NCBI GenBank assembly: GCA_020881915.1
Contig: JAJFPB010000007.1
Span: forward strand, 3,968,001-4,032,000
DNA from: Paramyrothecium sp. XJ0827
Taxonomy: Eukaryota > Ascomycota > Sordariomycetes > Hypocreales > Stachybotryaceae
Direction: 5' to 3'
Length of the DNA stretch: 64,000 nt
Shown: positions 10,771 to 23,216 of the stretch, one piece after another
How the letters are laid out: the number at the start of each line of letters is the position of its first letter
Numbering within the stretch: position 1 is the first letter of the stretch
Position numbers and translations under genes: made by a program
The notes under the pieces: model-generated
What the model saw: only the letters and a program-made list of their open reading frames with translations
Databases searched by the model: none
Told to the model about the DNA's origin: nothing

Positions 10771-12773
10771 GATGAATCATGTTACACTATCAATCCGCCC
10801 TTTTTTCTGAAACAATTACATTAGTCTACTTGCGTATAGAGCCCATATCATTCTTCCCAAAGAAGCAATTACCATCGCCATATTTGTTGTGTTGCGATGT
10901 GAGATTTAAATGGCGCTGCCGCTTGGATATGGTTGATATATGACCTGCTCGTACTTGAGCGTGCTGTAAGAAGCGTTTCCATCTCGTGATAATGTGCTAG
11001 TGAATTGTCAGGAATTAGCGGTATTGTTTCATAACTTTCGGCAAGCTCCTTAAGACGACGCTGGAACACCTTTTTGAGACAAAGTTGATTCCATCATACG
11101 TCTGCAGTATAAAATTACCAGTGATACGAAGAAAAGTCCAGGGGCATGAATTAGGCCATGTACTTGGGTAAGAGGATCATTATTCAACAGTGAAGGGAAG
11201 CGGATTTTTTTTTTTTTGAATCACTATATTCCGCGCGAAATATGTGGCTCTAAGACCTCCTGCTTCCTAAAAGTTCACTAGAAAATCTGTGTTCACTTAA
11301 CAAGGCGTCCTGAAAACCTTTGGTAGCCCATGGGAGTCTAGTCAGTTCTCAAATCTCTGTCATTCAAAGAAGGATTGACAGGCTCGACCTTTCCAACATA
11401 CCACGCGTTCAGCTCACGGCACATTTGCATGAAACTCCCAGGTCAAGTCCAGATTTGTTCCACTCAAGAAGGGTCGCCGGCAGCTCGAGGGTGCTCGCTA
11501 CCCTCAATGACGAAGCTGCTTAATAGCAATGCCTCAGGAAACAATGCAGCTGAGGAATTAGACCAAGATATTTTTACGCAGCTCATTTGCATTGGCGAAT
11601 TGCTATGACTCAAGCCGGGCAATCTATACTCTGAGACATCGAAAGCTTGGCAGGCGTAAATCAGGTTCGTCTATGAGATCCAATAATATCTGGAATGTCA
11701 TAACATTTATCCTCGGAGGAACCGGCATCAAAGTTATCTGGCAATTTTGGCAAAGCTGATTTTCCTGTTCCTCATTTTTCTCCTGAGTTTCATTTCAGGT
11801 TTGCTGAACAAGGTGCATGAAATTTCATTAAGACACTGAGCATGTGAATCAGAGTTGGCAGTGGAAGCCAAAACAACGTTAGGCATCAAGGCTCGCCGCT
11901 CTCCTGGAAAGGGGTCGAGGCATAGACCCATGTATGTCAGTGCCCAAGCCACAGTGAGATCATATGTATGGCGACGAGCTAACGAACCTTTCAACATATT
12001 GCGCAGATATGGACGCCAATATGAGCAGACACTAGCATTCGATGCATGACGCTGATCCAGCTGCCTGTGGACACAGAGTGTATGCAGTAAGGCTTATCTC
12101 CGTGGATGTAACCCTCAGCTAAGAGGAGATAGTCTGTTGATTCGACGAGAGTGAATCCATTTACTGCCAAGTCACACGTTTTCGCCGAGCTTTCCAGTGT
12201 CGGTCTGCGCCTGGTTCAGATTGATACCTTCCTTGCCAGGTTGCAAGGCATGTGAAATAATTCCAAGTCATTAAGGACTCTACGGATGCAAGAGAATTTG
12301 GACTAACGATTTGAAGGAGGACCAACATGATACGCATCTGCCGGTAATAACGGATCTGGCCCTTGTGAGTAGAATGCCTCAGTTAGGTCACTCAAGGACC
12401 ATCCAATGACGTCCACTAGACTCTGGGGATGCATTTCCCGCCCCCCACATCAGTCAAATGCGCGCGGCTGCTGACATGCCATTATTACTTCCTAACCCGG
12501 GATACAGCACAAAACTCGGCCCTGAGGAGCTTTCTGGAATGCTACGCTGCAATAGTACCGTTTTGGCAACCGCGCGTTAGCTCCATTTGACGTATACAGA
12601 CTTTGTTTGATGCATGTTTGAGGCGGCCGGTGCAAGTGGCCTGTTCGCTTCCGTGGTTTCCTCCCCTTGAACGACGGGTATAAAGCTCGTACCATAACCA
12701 TGATTCAATCCTTCGCAGCCACTTCCTTCTTCATTGACTTAGATCTGACACACCCGAGAGTGTTTTCGCTAGA
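10771..12773. other. Intergenic between type III PKS and FAD monooxygenase
   Basis: This 2.0-kb stretch has only short ORFs. A poly-T run lies near 11209-11217. A minus-strand segment at 11734-11997 is open for 87 codons but matches no family I know. Nothing supports a third cluster gene here. Confidence 0.45.
12679..12684 (+). promoter_or_regulatory. TATA element of the FAD monooxygenase
   Basis: A TATAAA motif lies 90 bp before the ATG at 12774, almost the same spacing as in the type III PKS promoter. Confidence 0.5.
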
Positions 12774-14705
12774 ATGTCTACTATTACTATTCAGACCGAG
12801 TTCCTAATTGTGGGAGCGGGGCCTGCTGGTGCTTCACTGGCCTGTTTTCTTGGACAGAATGGGAAGAGCATGCTATCAATCGATTGTAAAACTAGGGCTA
12901 ACTGGAGATCTAGGGCTGAAGGGCATCGTCATCTCAAGCGCCATTGGCACTGCTGATACACCTCGAGCACACATCGTCAATCCTTTCGCCATCGGTATGT
13001 TATCCCATCAAGGAATATGACCAAGGCTAATTGCTCTCAGAGTGCCTGCGTGATATCGGTCTTGAAGATGAATGTAAGCGCTTAGGAGTGGTGGGCAAAC
13101 CCATCCAATCTATTCGATGGTGCCGGAGCATGGTAGGAGAGGAATATGGGAAAATCCCAGCCTGGGGGGCACCCCTTGGCAATGCAGTGAGTGAAGCAGC
13201 CCAGAAGTGTTGTTCCGTACTGACCCTGTGCTGAGAATGAAGTTGCTGCTTTGTCTCCGTGCCAGTATATGGACTTGCCCCAATCACTCATGGAGCCAGC
13301 CCTGGTCAAGTATGCAAGCCACCACAACTTCGAAGTCATTTTCAACACGCGACTTGTTGATGTGGAGCGGACGGGCGACGGGTTACTATGCAACATCACC
13401 AACACCAAGCATAACATGAGCTATAAGATACTCACCAAATACTTGTTTGGAGCTGACGGTGGAAAGACCACGGTTGGATGGGCGTTCCCGTTCAAATTCA
13501 AGCGCGAACCATCGGGCGGTGTCGCATGCAACGTCTTGCTCAATGCGGATTTGCACCATCTAATGCAGGGGCACGATGCAGGGCTCCATTGCATCGTGCA
13601 GCCTGACCGCAAGTGGCGAGCAGGAACCGTCTCGGTCCTGCGAATGGTACGCCCTTACAATCAATGGTCATACGGTATCGTGGCACCAGGCGTACACGAA
13701 AGTCCTTTCAAGGATATTACGCCGCAGTCCACTGAGCTCTTGGAGAACATCAAAGATGCAATTGGTGATGATTCGGTGGACGTGGAGATTGTGCGTGTGG
13801 ACAACTGGGTCATCCGGGAAACTGTCGCTGAAGAATTCTCGATTGACAATGATGTTTTTCTCCTCGGTGACGCAGCTCATCGCCATCCACCTGCTTACGG
13901 GCTGGGAAGCAACACTTGCATCCAAGATGCCTATAATCTCGGGTGGAAGGTTGCATACGTTCACAGAGGCCTGGCTGGAATAGGTCTGCTACGGACGTAT
14001 ACTGAGGAACGCCAACCTGTCGGTGCGAACCTCGTCAAGCATGCCAATGAAGGCCTTCGAGAGCATGCTGAAGTTTTTGAGGCTCTGGGCACAGGTGCAG
14101 CAACGGCAGAGGAGGGGATGAAACAGCTGAATGAGCTATATGACCCAACCGAAATTGGTTTGAAGCGGCGGCAACGTCTGCAGCTCGCTCTTGAAGGTAA
14201 GACCCGCGAGGGTGAAAGTATAGGAATTGGAATGAACCAATGGTATGACTCCACCGGGGTTTATGTCGATGATGAAGTCGTCCCCAGGCCCGAGCTAAGA
14301 GGCGATCCGATAACCACTCCTCTGATAGCCACGTATCCTGGTTTTAGATTACCACATGCGTGGCTTGACATCCCCACGCGGAGAAAGGAGATCTCGACAC
14401 ATGATCTTGCAGGGCATGGGTCTTTCTGCATCTTCACAGGACACGGCGGTGAAGGATGGCTGCTCGCTGCGAAAAAGATAACCGAAGCAACTGGAATCCC
14501 TGTGAACGGGTATGCCATTGGTCACGGTCTCGATTACCACGATGTGTACAGGCAATGGTGCCGCACAAGAGAAGTGAAAGAAGATGGATGTGTGCTGGTG
14601 AGACCGGATCAATTCATTGCCTGGAGATCCTTGGAATCTGTGCCTAACTTCGAAGGCAAGCTCATGGACGTTTTGAACAGAGTCCTAGCAAGATCCAATC
14701 TGTGA
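12774..14705 (+). CDS. FAD-dependent aromatic monooxygenase (phenol hydroxylase / PHBH type)
   Basis: This is a flavoprotein monooxygenase (FAD_binding_3 type) that would hydroxylate a phenolic ring using NAD(P)H and O2. The most consistent model has exons 12774-12861, 12914-12994, 13041-13186 and 13236-14705, giving 594 residues, the usual length. The N-terminal dinucleotide fold is FLIVGAGPAGASLACFLG. The DG motif is LFGADGGKTT, and the GD motif FLLGDAAHRHPP runs into GLGSNTCIQDAYNLGWK. A C-terminal thioredoxin-like phenol-hydroxylase domain follows. The first intron is abnormal: its 5' end reads GGAAGA instead of GTAAGA, although branch site and acceptor are good and the phase fits. Without splicing, the ORF stops after 60 codons. 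The gene is co-directional with the type III PKS and probably acts on its resorcinol or resorcylic product. Confidence 0.85.
12862..12913 (+). other. Anomalous first intron of the FAD monooxygenase
   Basis: Removing 12862-12913 joins GQN-G to LKGIVIS and restores the family sequence with exact phase, but the donor is GG, not GT. A canonical donor would need T at 12863. The acceptor ATCTAG and branch site GGCTAACT are normal. An alternative GC-AG intron (12868-12913) is also in frame and would add two residues, but its donor context GA|GCATGC is weak. Confidence 0.6.
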
Positions 14706-14826
14706 TCTACCTACTCCATCATAGTCATAGTCATTTTTCTATAATGACTGTCACCATGATGTAACGATATTTTACCGCCTTTAACGAATCGATGGCATTG
14801 AGCTAGTCAATCTGCTATCACTTCCA

Positions 14827-17800
14827 CTAATCAATATCACTGTCTGATATCCAATGAGACCCGCCCCCACATCGATAGCCCCCTTGCTCTTTGATCCAGT
14901 TAAAGCCAGCAGGGCATAGACCTCTCTCATGTAGCTTTTGCTTGCGCGCCTCTTCCTTTCTTTTTCTCTCTTCCTCCTCTAGAATGAGACGTACAAGCCT
15001 TTCCCTATCCTCGTTACTAGCTGTTTTCTCCTTCCGCTTCATTTCTCGAAGAGCTTCTTCCTTGCGATCCTCTTCTGCAGCATCTTTCTGAAGCTGCTCC
15101 CACACTTCATCGCTGACACCCGCATCTCGAATGCCAAGTCTTGAAGATGATTCTAGTATAACCTCAACAGATTTAACTTCTTCTGACTTCTCTTCTGGCT
15201 TATCTTCTGGCTCATCTTGAGACGCTGCAGCATTGCTACTCGAAGTGGTTATCTTGGGGGCCTCTCTGTTCAGGTGCTGCTGAGATCCAGGGAGACCTGT
15301 GATAAAGTTCCCAGGCGACTTATTTCGCGCCCTTTCTTCTCTTTCCGAATACATGTGGTCCATGGCCGCAAGGATGTCGCTTTCTGAAACAGTTATAATC
15401 TGGCTTTCGAGGCTGATTCTGTGAAATATGGATTTTGCAATGGTACCGACATCTCGCGCGCTAGCCCAACCTTCTTGTGTGGACAGATTCGACAGCTTCT
15501 TCTCCAAGACGGATCGAAACTCGGGACGGGCCTCAGAGATGGAGGATATGTCGAACTTTCGGCCCTTTGACTCCAGATGCTGTTTCTTTTTGCGCAAAAG
15601 GGTGGCGATGAGCTGAATGCACGCATGTGGTTCAAGTGGCGTAAAGTCCACCACCTCTGGAAAACGGCTGGTCATGCCTGGATTTTTGGAGATAAGCAGG
15701 TTAATATCCTGAACATAACCAGCCAATATGATGACGACTTTGTTCTGAAACTTGGGCTTTGTTGTGAGATCCACCAGCTCATCAAGGGCCTCCTTCGCGA
15801 AAGGGCCGTCGCAAAGCCTGTAAGCCTCATCGATGAGGAGTACCCTGCCCAGGGCACTCTCCACTAAACGTTGAACCTTTGGGCCAGTTTGTCCGACATA
15901 CTCTCCAATTAATTCCGTCGCGGAGCAGTCATGCACCTGAGCTGTAGAAAGAAAGCCCATGTCGTAGTAGACCTTCCCAATCTTTCTTGCAGTCGTTGTT
16001 TTTCCAGTTCCAGGAGGCCCGCGGAAGAGGAAGTTGAAAGGAATCTCAGGGTCCATATCTAGTTGCTTGCACTCCCGGACACGCTTCTGATACCCCTCAA
16101 GCAGCACTATCAGTGACTCACGACCAACATCACCATCGAAGAGCATGCGGATGTTCGTCTCGGACGCCTCGCTGCGATCAAACTCCTTGTCGAAATCAAC
16201 GGCATCAAAGACTTGGCTTTGGGACGTCTTCCCAAGTGAGACTCGTTTCTGGAGGCTGACTTTGGCTTGATCAAGAAGAATATCAATTTCGCCGGCGTTT
16301 CCAAAGTTTGGTCGGTTCCGCCTACGTTGAAGGACCTCCAGTGCCACTCTTCTTCCTTTGTCGGACGCCTTGAAGCCGCTTTTCGCCACCTTCCTGTCGA
16401 AAATCTGCATCAGAGCTTCATCGTTGAAGTCTTCAAACACAAAAGCAGCAGACATGGGGAATCGACGGCTCAAGCCTGGGTTGACGTTCTGGAACATTGT
16501 CTCCATATTTTCCTGGTAGCCTAAAAGCAGAACGCAACGGTCCTCTCCCGGGACGCTTTGGACTTCCGCCACAATTGTGTCAATGACGGCTGTGTTGTAC
16601 GGGTTGCTATCAGGACCGCCTCCTGAGGAATTTCCTCCCGAGTAGAGACCATAGGCCTCATCAATGACGAGGACTTTACCCACAGTGGCGGCAAGTATGG
16701 CCTTTGTCTGAGCCTCTGACTGCCCGAGGTGTGCACCCACAAAATCGGAAGGATTCTTTACGACAACCTCACCACTTGAAAGGAGACCCAGGTCGACGAG
16801 TATCTGGCCATAGTATTTTGCGACCGTTGTTTTCCCTGTTCCCGGATTGCCAACGAATACCCTGTTGAGAGAAAGCTCGATTAAAGGTTGTTCTGCCAGT
16901 TCACGGTCATAATTCGTCTTGAGTGTGTCAAACAGGACTTTTGAAGTCTCCTTAACTTCGGCTAAGCCTGTGAGGGATTGAAGTCCCTGCCACCCTTTGC
17001 TTTTGGGTAAGCTTTCGGAGGGCTCAGGACCGATTAGGTCTTCTTTGCTCAAGAAGAAATCATTTGGCTTTTGTTTCGCTCGCCGTTCCCGTCGAATTCG
17101 GTCTGCTTGTCTCTTCATTATAGTGGCAAGGGTGTTCTCAACCGCACGGGCATTGCCGAATCCTTCTTTGCCACGAGAATAGCCAATGCGACGCGTTACG
17201 ATCCGTGCATAAAGCCCATCAGATCCTCCATCTACCTCCATTCTCCCCTGGTAATTCCGGTGCAGTTGTAACCTGAAGATATCAAGTAGTTGCCGATCAT
17301 CATAATCTTCAAATTTCATCTCGATAGGAAAGCGACTTGGGAACCCTGGGTTGTGTGCAAAGAATGACTCCATCTGTTTGTTGTAGCCAGCAAGGACGAA
17401 AGCGACCTTTCCACGGAGGTTTTCGACCTCAGCAAGCAGAAAGTCAAGCACCGCTTTACCCCCCGGGCTGTTGCCTGACGAGAGCTGGTAGGCTTCGTCA
17501 ATGAAAAGGACACCTCCACCCTCGTTTTGAATGCTCTCAAGCAACGCTTCACACCCTTTGACACCATCACTAGCCATCTTGGACCCTGTGACTTCCTTGA
17601 AGGTTTGACCTGACAAGGCTCCAACTGTGACAAGGAATTTGGCCCAAATACGAGCAACGGTTGTCTTACCTGTCATGGTATTAATCCCGAGCAGATAATC
17701 GCTACGGGGGAAGTTGGCAACGTACCTGTTCCAGGATTTCCCAGTAGCGAGCAGCTGAACCTTTCAGTGGATAAAGAGACACCTTGCCTAAGCTTTGTAT

Positions 17801-20800
17801 CCACATTCGTCTTGACAGACAGGAACTGCTGCTTCACAGATTCAAGCCCAATCATTTTCATGATTTCGTCAAGAGCATCATTGGTGGCACCCTCGCTTTG
17901 TTTCAGACCCTCCCATTCGTCTTTGGCATCGCTTGGCTCCGCAATAAAATTCGGCGATGGAATTTTTGCGATGGGTTTCTTTGATCGGGCTATTTGCGCT
18001 TCAACGGCCTGCAGCTTAGCTTGTTTCAAGGCCTTCACTTTCTCTTGCTTCGCCTCTAGCTCCTTCGCCTGGCTCTTCTCTTCCTGCTCATACTTAATTG
18101 TCCGCGTCAGTTCATCAAGCTCATCTTCAACTTCTTGGATCTTTTTTCGATACTTGTCTTCGGCTTCTTGCCTCTTTTTCTCGAGCTCAATATTGCGCAT
18201 AACACGTCGCTTGATGTCCTCATCTTCTTTGGCGCATTCCTTGCATCCAAGCTTCTCCTGACCACAACGTAGTTTCTCGGTGTGACCTCGAGGGCATTTT
18301 CGTTGCAGTGTCTCTTCACATCCTACTCTGGAATGATCCTGGTTTCGATGGCATCGGCGTTTACATAGATGGCCACATTTGAGTTTGATATCGCTAAATA
18401 GAGTAAGGTTAGGAAGAGGTTATTCAGAAGGTCCATTCAGGCATTGAAGATAACTTACCATTGTAACACGCAACCTCCATCCGGGCAATGTTGTTCAAAG
18501 TCCTCTGGCGTTTTAAGCACCACGCGACGGTCCGGGTGCTGTTCGCAATGAGTCGGCACACCATCAAAAAGGAACCCCTTCTCTTTCATGAACTCGAAGT
18601 ATTGCCTCCAAAACTCGTCTCCTTTTTTACTCTTGGTGAAGGTGTTCATATTGCCAAAAAGAATAATCCCGTTTCGTGCTCTAGACATGAGAACCACCAA
18701 TCGCTCACGGGCGGAAAGGAAGCCAATGTCGCCGCGATCATTGCTCCTGGTCAACGACACGATTACGATGTCACTTTCTTCGCCTTGGTAGTTGTCTAGG
18801 GTCGTTTAGTATACTACTATAATCAGAATTGAGGATGGATCTACCTACCTATTGTCGAAAGCCGTAGTGGTTTTCTATTCAGTTTCGCCGCGGCCTCTGT
18901 CATCAATCCAGCTTGCACCAAGTCGTTCGAATCCAGGTCATTCAGATAAGGATCATTTTCCTTGTGAAGTGTTTTCCGAAGTAGCGATAGTTGTCCTAAA
19001 TAAGGAGTCAATACAACCATATTTTCGGTTTTGTATCCCTGCTGGCCCAGGTATTTGACCATTTTCAATACCATTCGAGCTTCGAAAGAGTTCTCCTTGC
19101 TTGTTTTAGAGTCTCGCTTCTCCAACACTGATGAAAGGTTCTCTTCACTGTTCTCGTGGTGGACAAAAGCAACACGACTTTCAAGACCACGAATGGGTTC
19201 ACGGTTGTGAGTCGAAGCCACATCCTCGAGATTCTCGTAGGCCAAGAAACGTGCGAAGGACGAAATGTCAGGATGGCTGCGGTGCTGCTGGCGCAGAGTC
19301 GCGTATGTATTGCCATGTCGTATTAATCTCTCAAATAACGACACGTTCAAATCATACCCGTCTCCTTTTTCCTTAGTAAGGGCGTAGCTATTGACCTTAG
19401 GAGGAAGTTGTTTGTGGTCGCCTATGAGAATGAGCTGCCTTGTTGAAGTTGTCAGGGCCGTTGCTACGTGGGCTTCAAGTATTTCGCCCGCTTCTTCAAT
19501 CATGACAATACCTGCATCGGCACTGTCTATTATGGATTTGTACATGGCTGCTGCAGTTGTTGTACATGCAATGACTCTCGCTTCTTGAAGCGCGCGTCTT
19601 TTAGGCTCCTCAAAGATGGTGTTGATCTGCTGCTGCAATTCGTCATGTTGAGCTGCCAAATTCGAAAAATTCTCAATCTGCTCGTTTCGCACAGATTTCG
19701 CCCATGTGGCATGGAGTTGACGGCGCAGATCATGGGGCGTGCTCCAAACGGAGCGACAGTCGGGCGTCATCTGTGCAACCAGATTCTGATACGCTGGCGC
19801 AATCTTGTCTTCAAACCAGTTCAGGTAAAGATGCTCCGACTTCATGGCCTTTTGGTCCGCAGCAACAGTAATGAATCCGTCATCATGTTCGGGGACTTGA
19901 AAGGCCTTCCAGAAGTGAGTATAATCATGCGAGAACTCTAAATGCTCGAGTATCTGCTCGATCGTTGGCCGCTGCCGCTGTAAGGAGGAGCCCATTGCTG
20001 CGAGCTCATCCTTCACGTGTGCTAACTCGCTCTTCAGGGAAGCAACTAGAGACCACCTGGTTTTGCTGAATCCGAAAGATCTGGTTCTGTTATCGAGCTT
20101 GGTGCAAGCCGTCTCGGTTGAGCTTTTGGAACCCAGTCGTACAACCAAGTCCTGTTCAACACCCATTTCAAATAAATCTCCTATGAACTGGTCTACTGCG
20201 TGATTGGTGTAACTCATCACGAGGATATTGTCCTTGGTACGATTCAGCAAAATTTTCGCAATCATCGCTCCAATGAACGACTTTCCTGTTCCGGGTGGAC
20301 CTTGGATCTGTGCAACTGGTCTGGTCAACCCAATGAGGAGTGATTCAAGCTGTGCATCACGGACTTTGATGGGCTTCTTCAATGACGAATCTATGTATGA
20401 GACAGCTGTGCCAAGCTTCAAGGACTCTCTCCACTGACTAGTCAGAGCAACAATTTGCTTTGGTAAGTCAAGTTCATTCGTGGCATTTTTAGGGGTGAGC
20501 AGATGTGCTTCTAGTGGGAGTTCTCGAATCTTTTGCAATTGTTGCAGAATCGGGATGTAGGCGAATGTAGCGGTGTTGATTATGACGAGGCGAAGATCGC
20601 TTGCATCAAGAAGAGTCAAAGATTGGACTGCCTTAGCCGTTGCCACCGCTTCATCGAAGCGAACAGTGAGTATTGGTGGCTTCTGTAGTAATTTTGCTTC
20701 GTTACGGCGGAGGGTTCCAAATGCAATCACTTCTTCGTTGCTGCAAAGTACCACCACAGCCTGGTGCTTCAAGAAGTTCTTCTCGTTGCTCAGTATATTC

Positions 20801-22119
20801 TTGCCTTTGTCCTTTGATGCATTTGTGAGCCTTTCAAGCCCCGATCCGCATCCAATATCAATGGCACAGGGGGTGGATCTCTTGTCAGTGCCAACATCGT
20901 ACCCAGCATACGTGAGTTTGCCAAGTATAAAAGGCCTTCTTCTTCGGTGGCTGGGTTTGAAGGCTCCTTGAAAGTCTTCTCGAAGCTCTGCAAGCATGTC
21001 TTCTCTGAGCGCACGAAACAACCAGTCGAGATATGTTTGGGTTGACAGATCGCTCGTCGAACCGAAGACATCTTCTAAACGCTGCAAGAAGGGTGGATCT
21101 TCTGATCTCAGCTCATCGTTGGTAGGCATTAAAGCTATTTTCCGAAAGTCGTCAAAGTCATTATCGTGCCGGCCTCCCGGCGACCCAAGCCGCGTGTCCA
21201 TTCTGCAAACTTTGGTTGGCTTTCGTGACTCGAGTAGCTTCCCGATACGATAATGGAAAGACCGCACCTCCGGAATCGCAGATTTGCCAAGGATATTGCT
21301 TGTAACCACGTCTGCCAGATCTTCGTAGTGTTTGGTAAGATCTTTTTCGTGCGTCCGTGCAGTCGCAACTTGAAGACACAGCCATCCAAAAGCAATGATA
21401 CTGTCATTGGGAAAGTCGTTCGTTAATTGGGCGGCCAAAATGGCGTCCCAGAAGCTGCTGGGATAGACAATGGCAAATACAATTCTGGCAAGGAAGTCCC
21501 CACCGTTCAAGTTCTTCACCTCAGGACTTGCCAATTGCGTAATAAGAGGCAGCGTAAATGTTGTCATGAAAGCAAAACTGAGGTTACTGCGGATAGCAGA
21601 GCAAAGAGTGTCAAGGGCGTTGGGACGGGAGATAATCAGCTCCACAAAATAGCTTGGTGACTTTTTTCTGCACTGGACTGTGCAGGCGCTGAGGAAATTC
21701 TTGGAATCATTGAGGCTGCCAATTTGCTTTTCACCTGTCGTAATGGCGTGGAAGAGCTTAAGTAGCTTGGCATCCCGCCCTGTTTCGCGCTGGGTCGACA
21801 TTGGAAAGGCACTTCCTATCAACGAGAGGGTTTGTCTGGTTTCTTGCGAGGACAACAGCGCTGTGACTGTGTACTGGGAGGATGTGTGGTAGAGTGTGCG
21901 ATAGCATGCAGTCATGCGCGATTCACACGTATCGCTTTTCGCAAGTTGCCAAGTTGGGGGAAACCCTCCCTTTATGCTTATTGACACGGGGCAAGAAAAT
22001 GAGGCGGCCTGCAGTTGCCGGGCCTCCACGGATGCCGCGGTGTGCCGCCTGGTGTTGCATTTAGTAAGACGCGGCAGGCGGACATTGGCTCCTCGGAGGT
22101 AATGGTAGGCCTCCGGCAT
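14827..22119 (-). CDS. Giant SF1 helicase / NFX1-like zinc finger / triple CbxX-type AAA+ ATPase
   Basis: The exons (minus strand) are 22119-18849, 18795-18459, 18393-17726 and 17669-14827, giving 2,372 residues with all phases closed. About residues 1-560 are unassigned. They are followed by a superfamily 1 helicase of the ZNFX1/NAM7-UPF1 kind: Walker A QGPPGTGKSF near residue 606, motif II VMIEEAGE near 873, then GDHKQLPP and, across the first intron, DNYQGEESDIV and LSARERLVVLMSRAR. A Cys/His-rich NFX1-like stretch follows (CGHLCKRRCH, CGQEKLGCKEC), then a long Glu/Lys coiled coil. Three AAA+ modules each carry GNPGTGKTT or GPPGTGKTT and an IDEAY Walker B. The tail is charged and ends with a GGYRCGGG motif. 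Proteins of this architecture occur in fungi. Human ZNFX1 and fission-yeast Hrr1 share the helicase/zinc-finger part and act with small-RNA pathways, so RNA surveillance is inferred. The ATG at 22119 has a good ACC context. Confidence 0.88.
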
Positions 22120-23216
22120 GGTGGAGCCTGACGGGACGTGTGTCGAAGCTTGTGTCAAAGGGATGGCAATGTGGCGTAAGCCCTACATTGTACAGCTTCC
22201 GAGTTATGCGTGAAGAGCGATAACTATTTGTGCTATTAACTCAAGCGTCACTCGAATCTCCAAATAGAAGCTTCGTTTACGAAACGTACACATACGCCTA
22301 TCAAATATGGTCGGTGCGGTGGGCTACATACGGTTTGCCTCATCACATTTTACCACGACATTGTCTTCATCGTCCAAATCAGATATTTACAGCGTCTGTC
22401 ATCCGCACTTCATGCTCTTTTCAATATTTAGGTGCGAAGTCTCACCGCTTCTATCCGCCATCTCAAAGACATCGAAGCCCGTCGGCCTTGGACATGAGCT
22501 GCAGGATGCGGTCCATTTCCGTTGTATAAGAACAACGCTGTAGAAATTTGAACCTAACATCGACGCATGCTTGGAAGATCAAAGGTTACAAGATCACCTG
22601 ATGCGGATGCAGACTCTGCTATCATTCTCTGGGCATAAGCTGAAGGCCAGAGTGGGAGCAGCAAGTAATACACTAGGCCGGTTGGCCCCAGTAAAGATTA
22701 TTTCTTTTTTTTCTAGCAATACCGATAACAAATGATTTATCTTCCACCGCAGTCTTGAAATATTTGGCTGGTCGCCACCGCCGCTGTACTTTGCTGTGGA
22801 AAAGAAGTGGATGGGCCTGTCGATGTCATCTTGGACTTTCAATGGACCAAACAGGCAAGCTCTTTCAATGAGGAGTTCATATATTGTTGTGGTATTTGAA
22901 TCAATCCCGTCTTTAGCATGTTAAGCAGACATTCCCCAGCCATCGATATCCTGGCTTGCTATGAGGGTGCATGTTCACTGGGCTCGGTCCCTTGAAGGCG
23001 ACTTCCATGATGGCAGCATTGTATGGGCGAGGAGTCTCTTCTTTGTTTTCACTGAGCCTCGAGGTGATCGCGTGCAGGGCTACAATTGTACAAGAACTGA
23101 TCTAATTGCGCTTCTATGTGGACTATTCATACATTGCTCGACACTTCTACCTAAAACCCCTTCCAACCATGATCACCAAATTCGACACCAAGTTCCAATC
23201 AGGAAGTGCTAAATGC
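22120..23216. other. Intergenic: helicase promoter side and AA11 3' side
   Basis: This 1.1-kb interval lies between two minus-strand genes. It contains only short ORFs on both strands and no recognisable repeat. Confidence 0.45.

Noticed and set aside
12774..12956. Annotating the monooxygenase N-terminus as an independent 60-residue protein.
   Set aside because: It contains the FAD-binding GxGxxG fold and joins precisely to the rest of the enzyme once the aberrant intron is removed.
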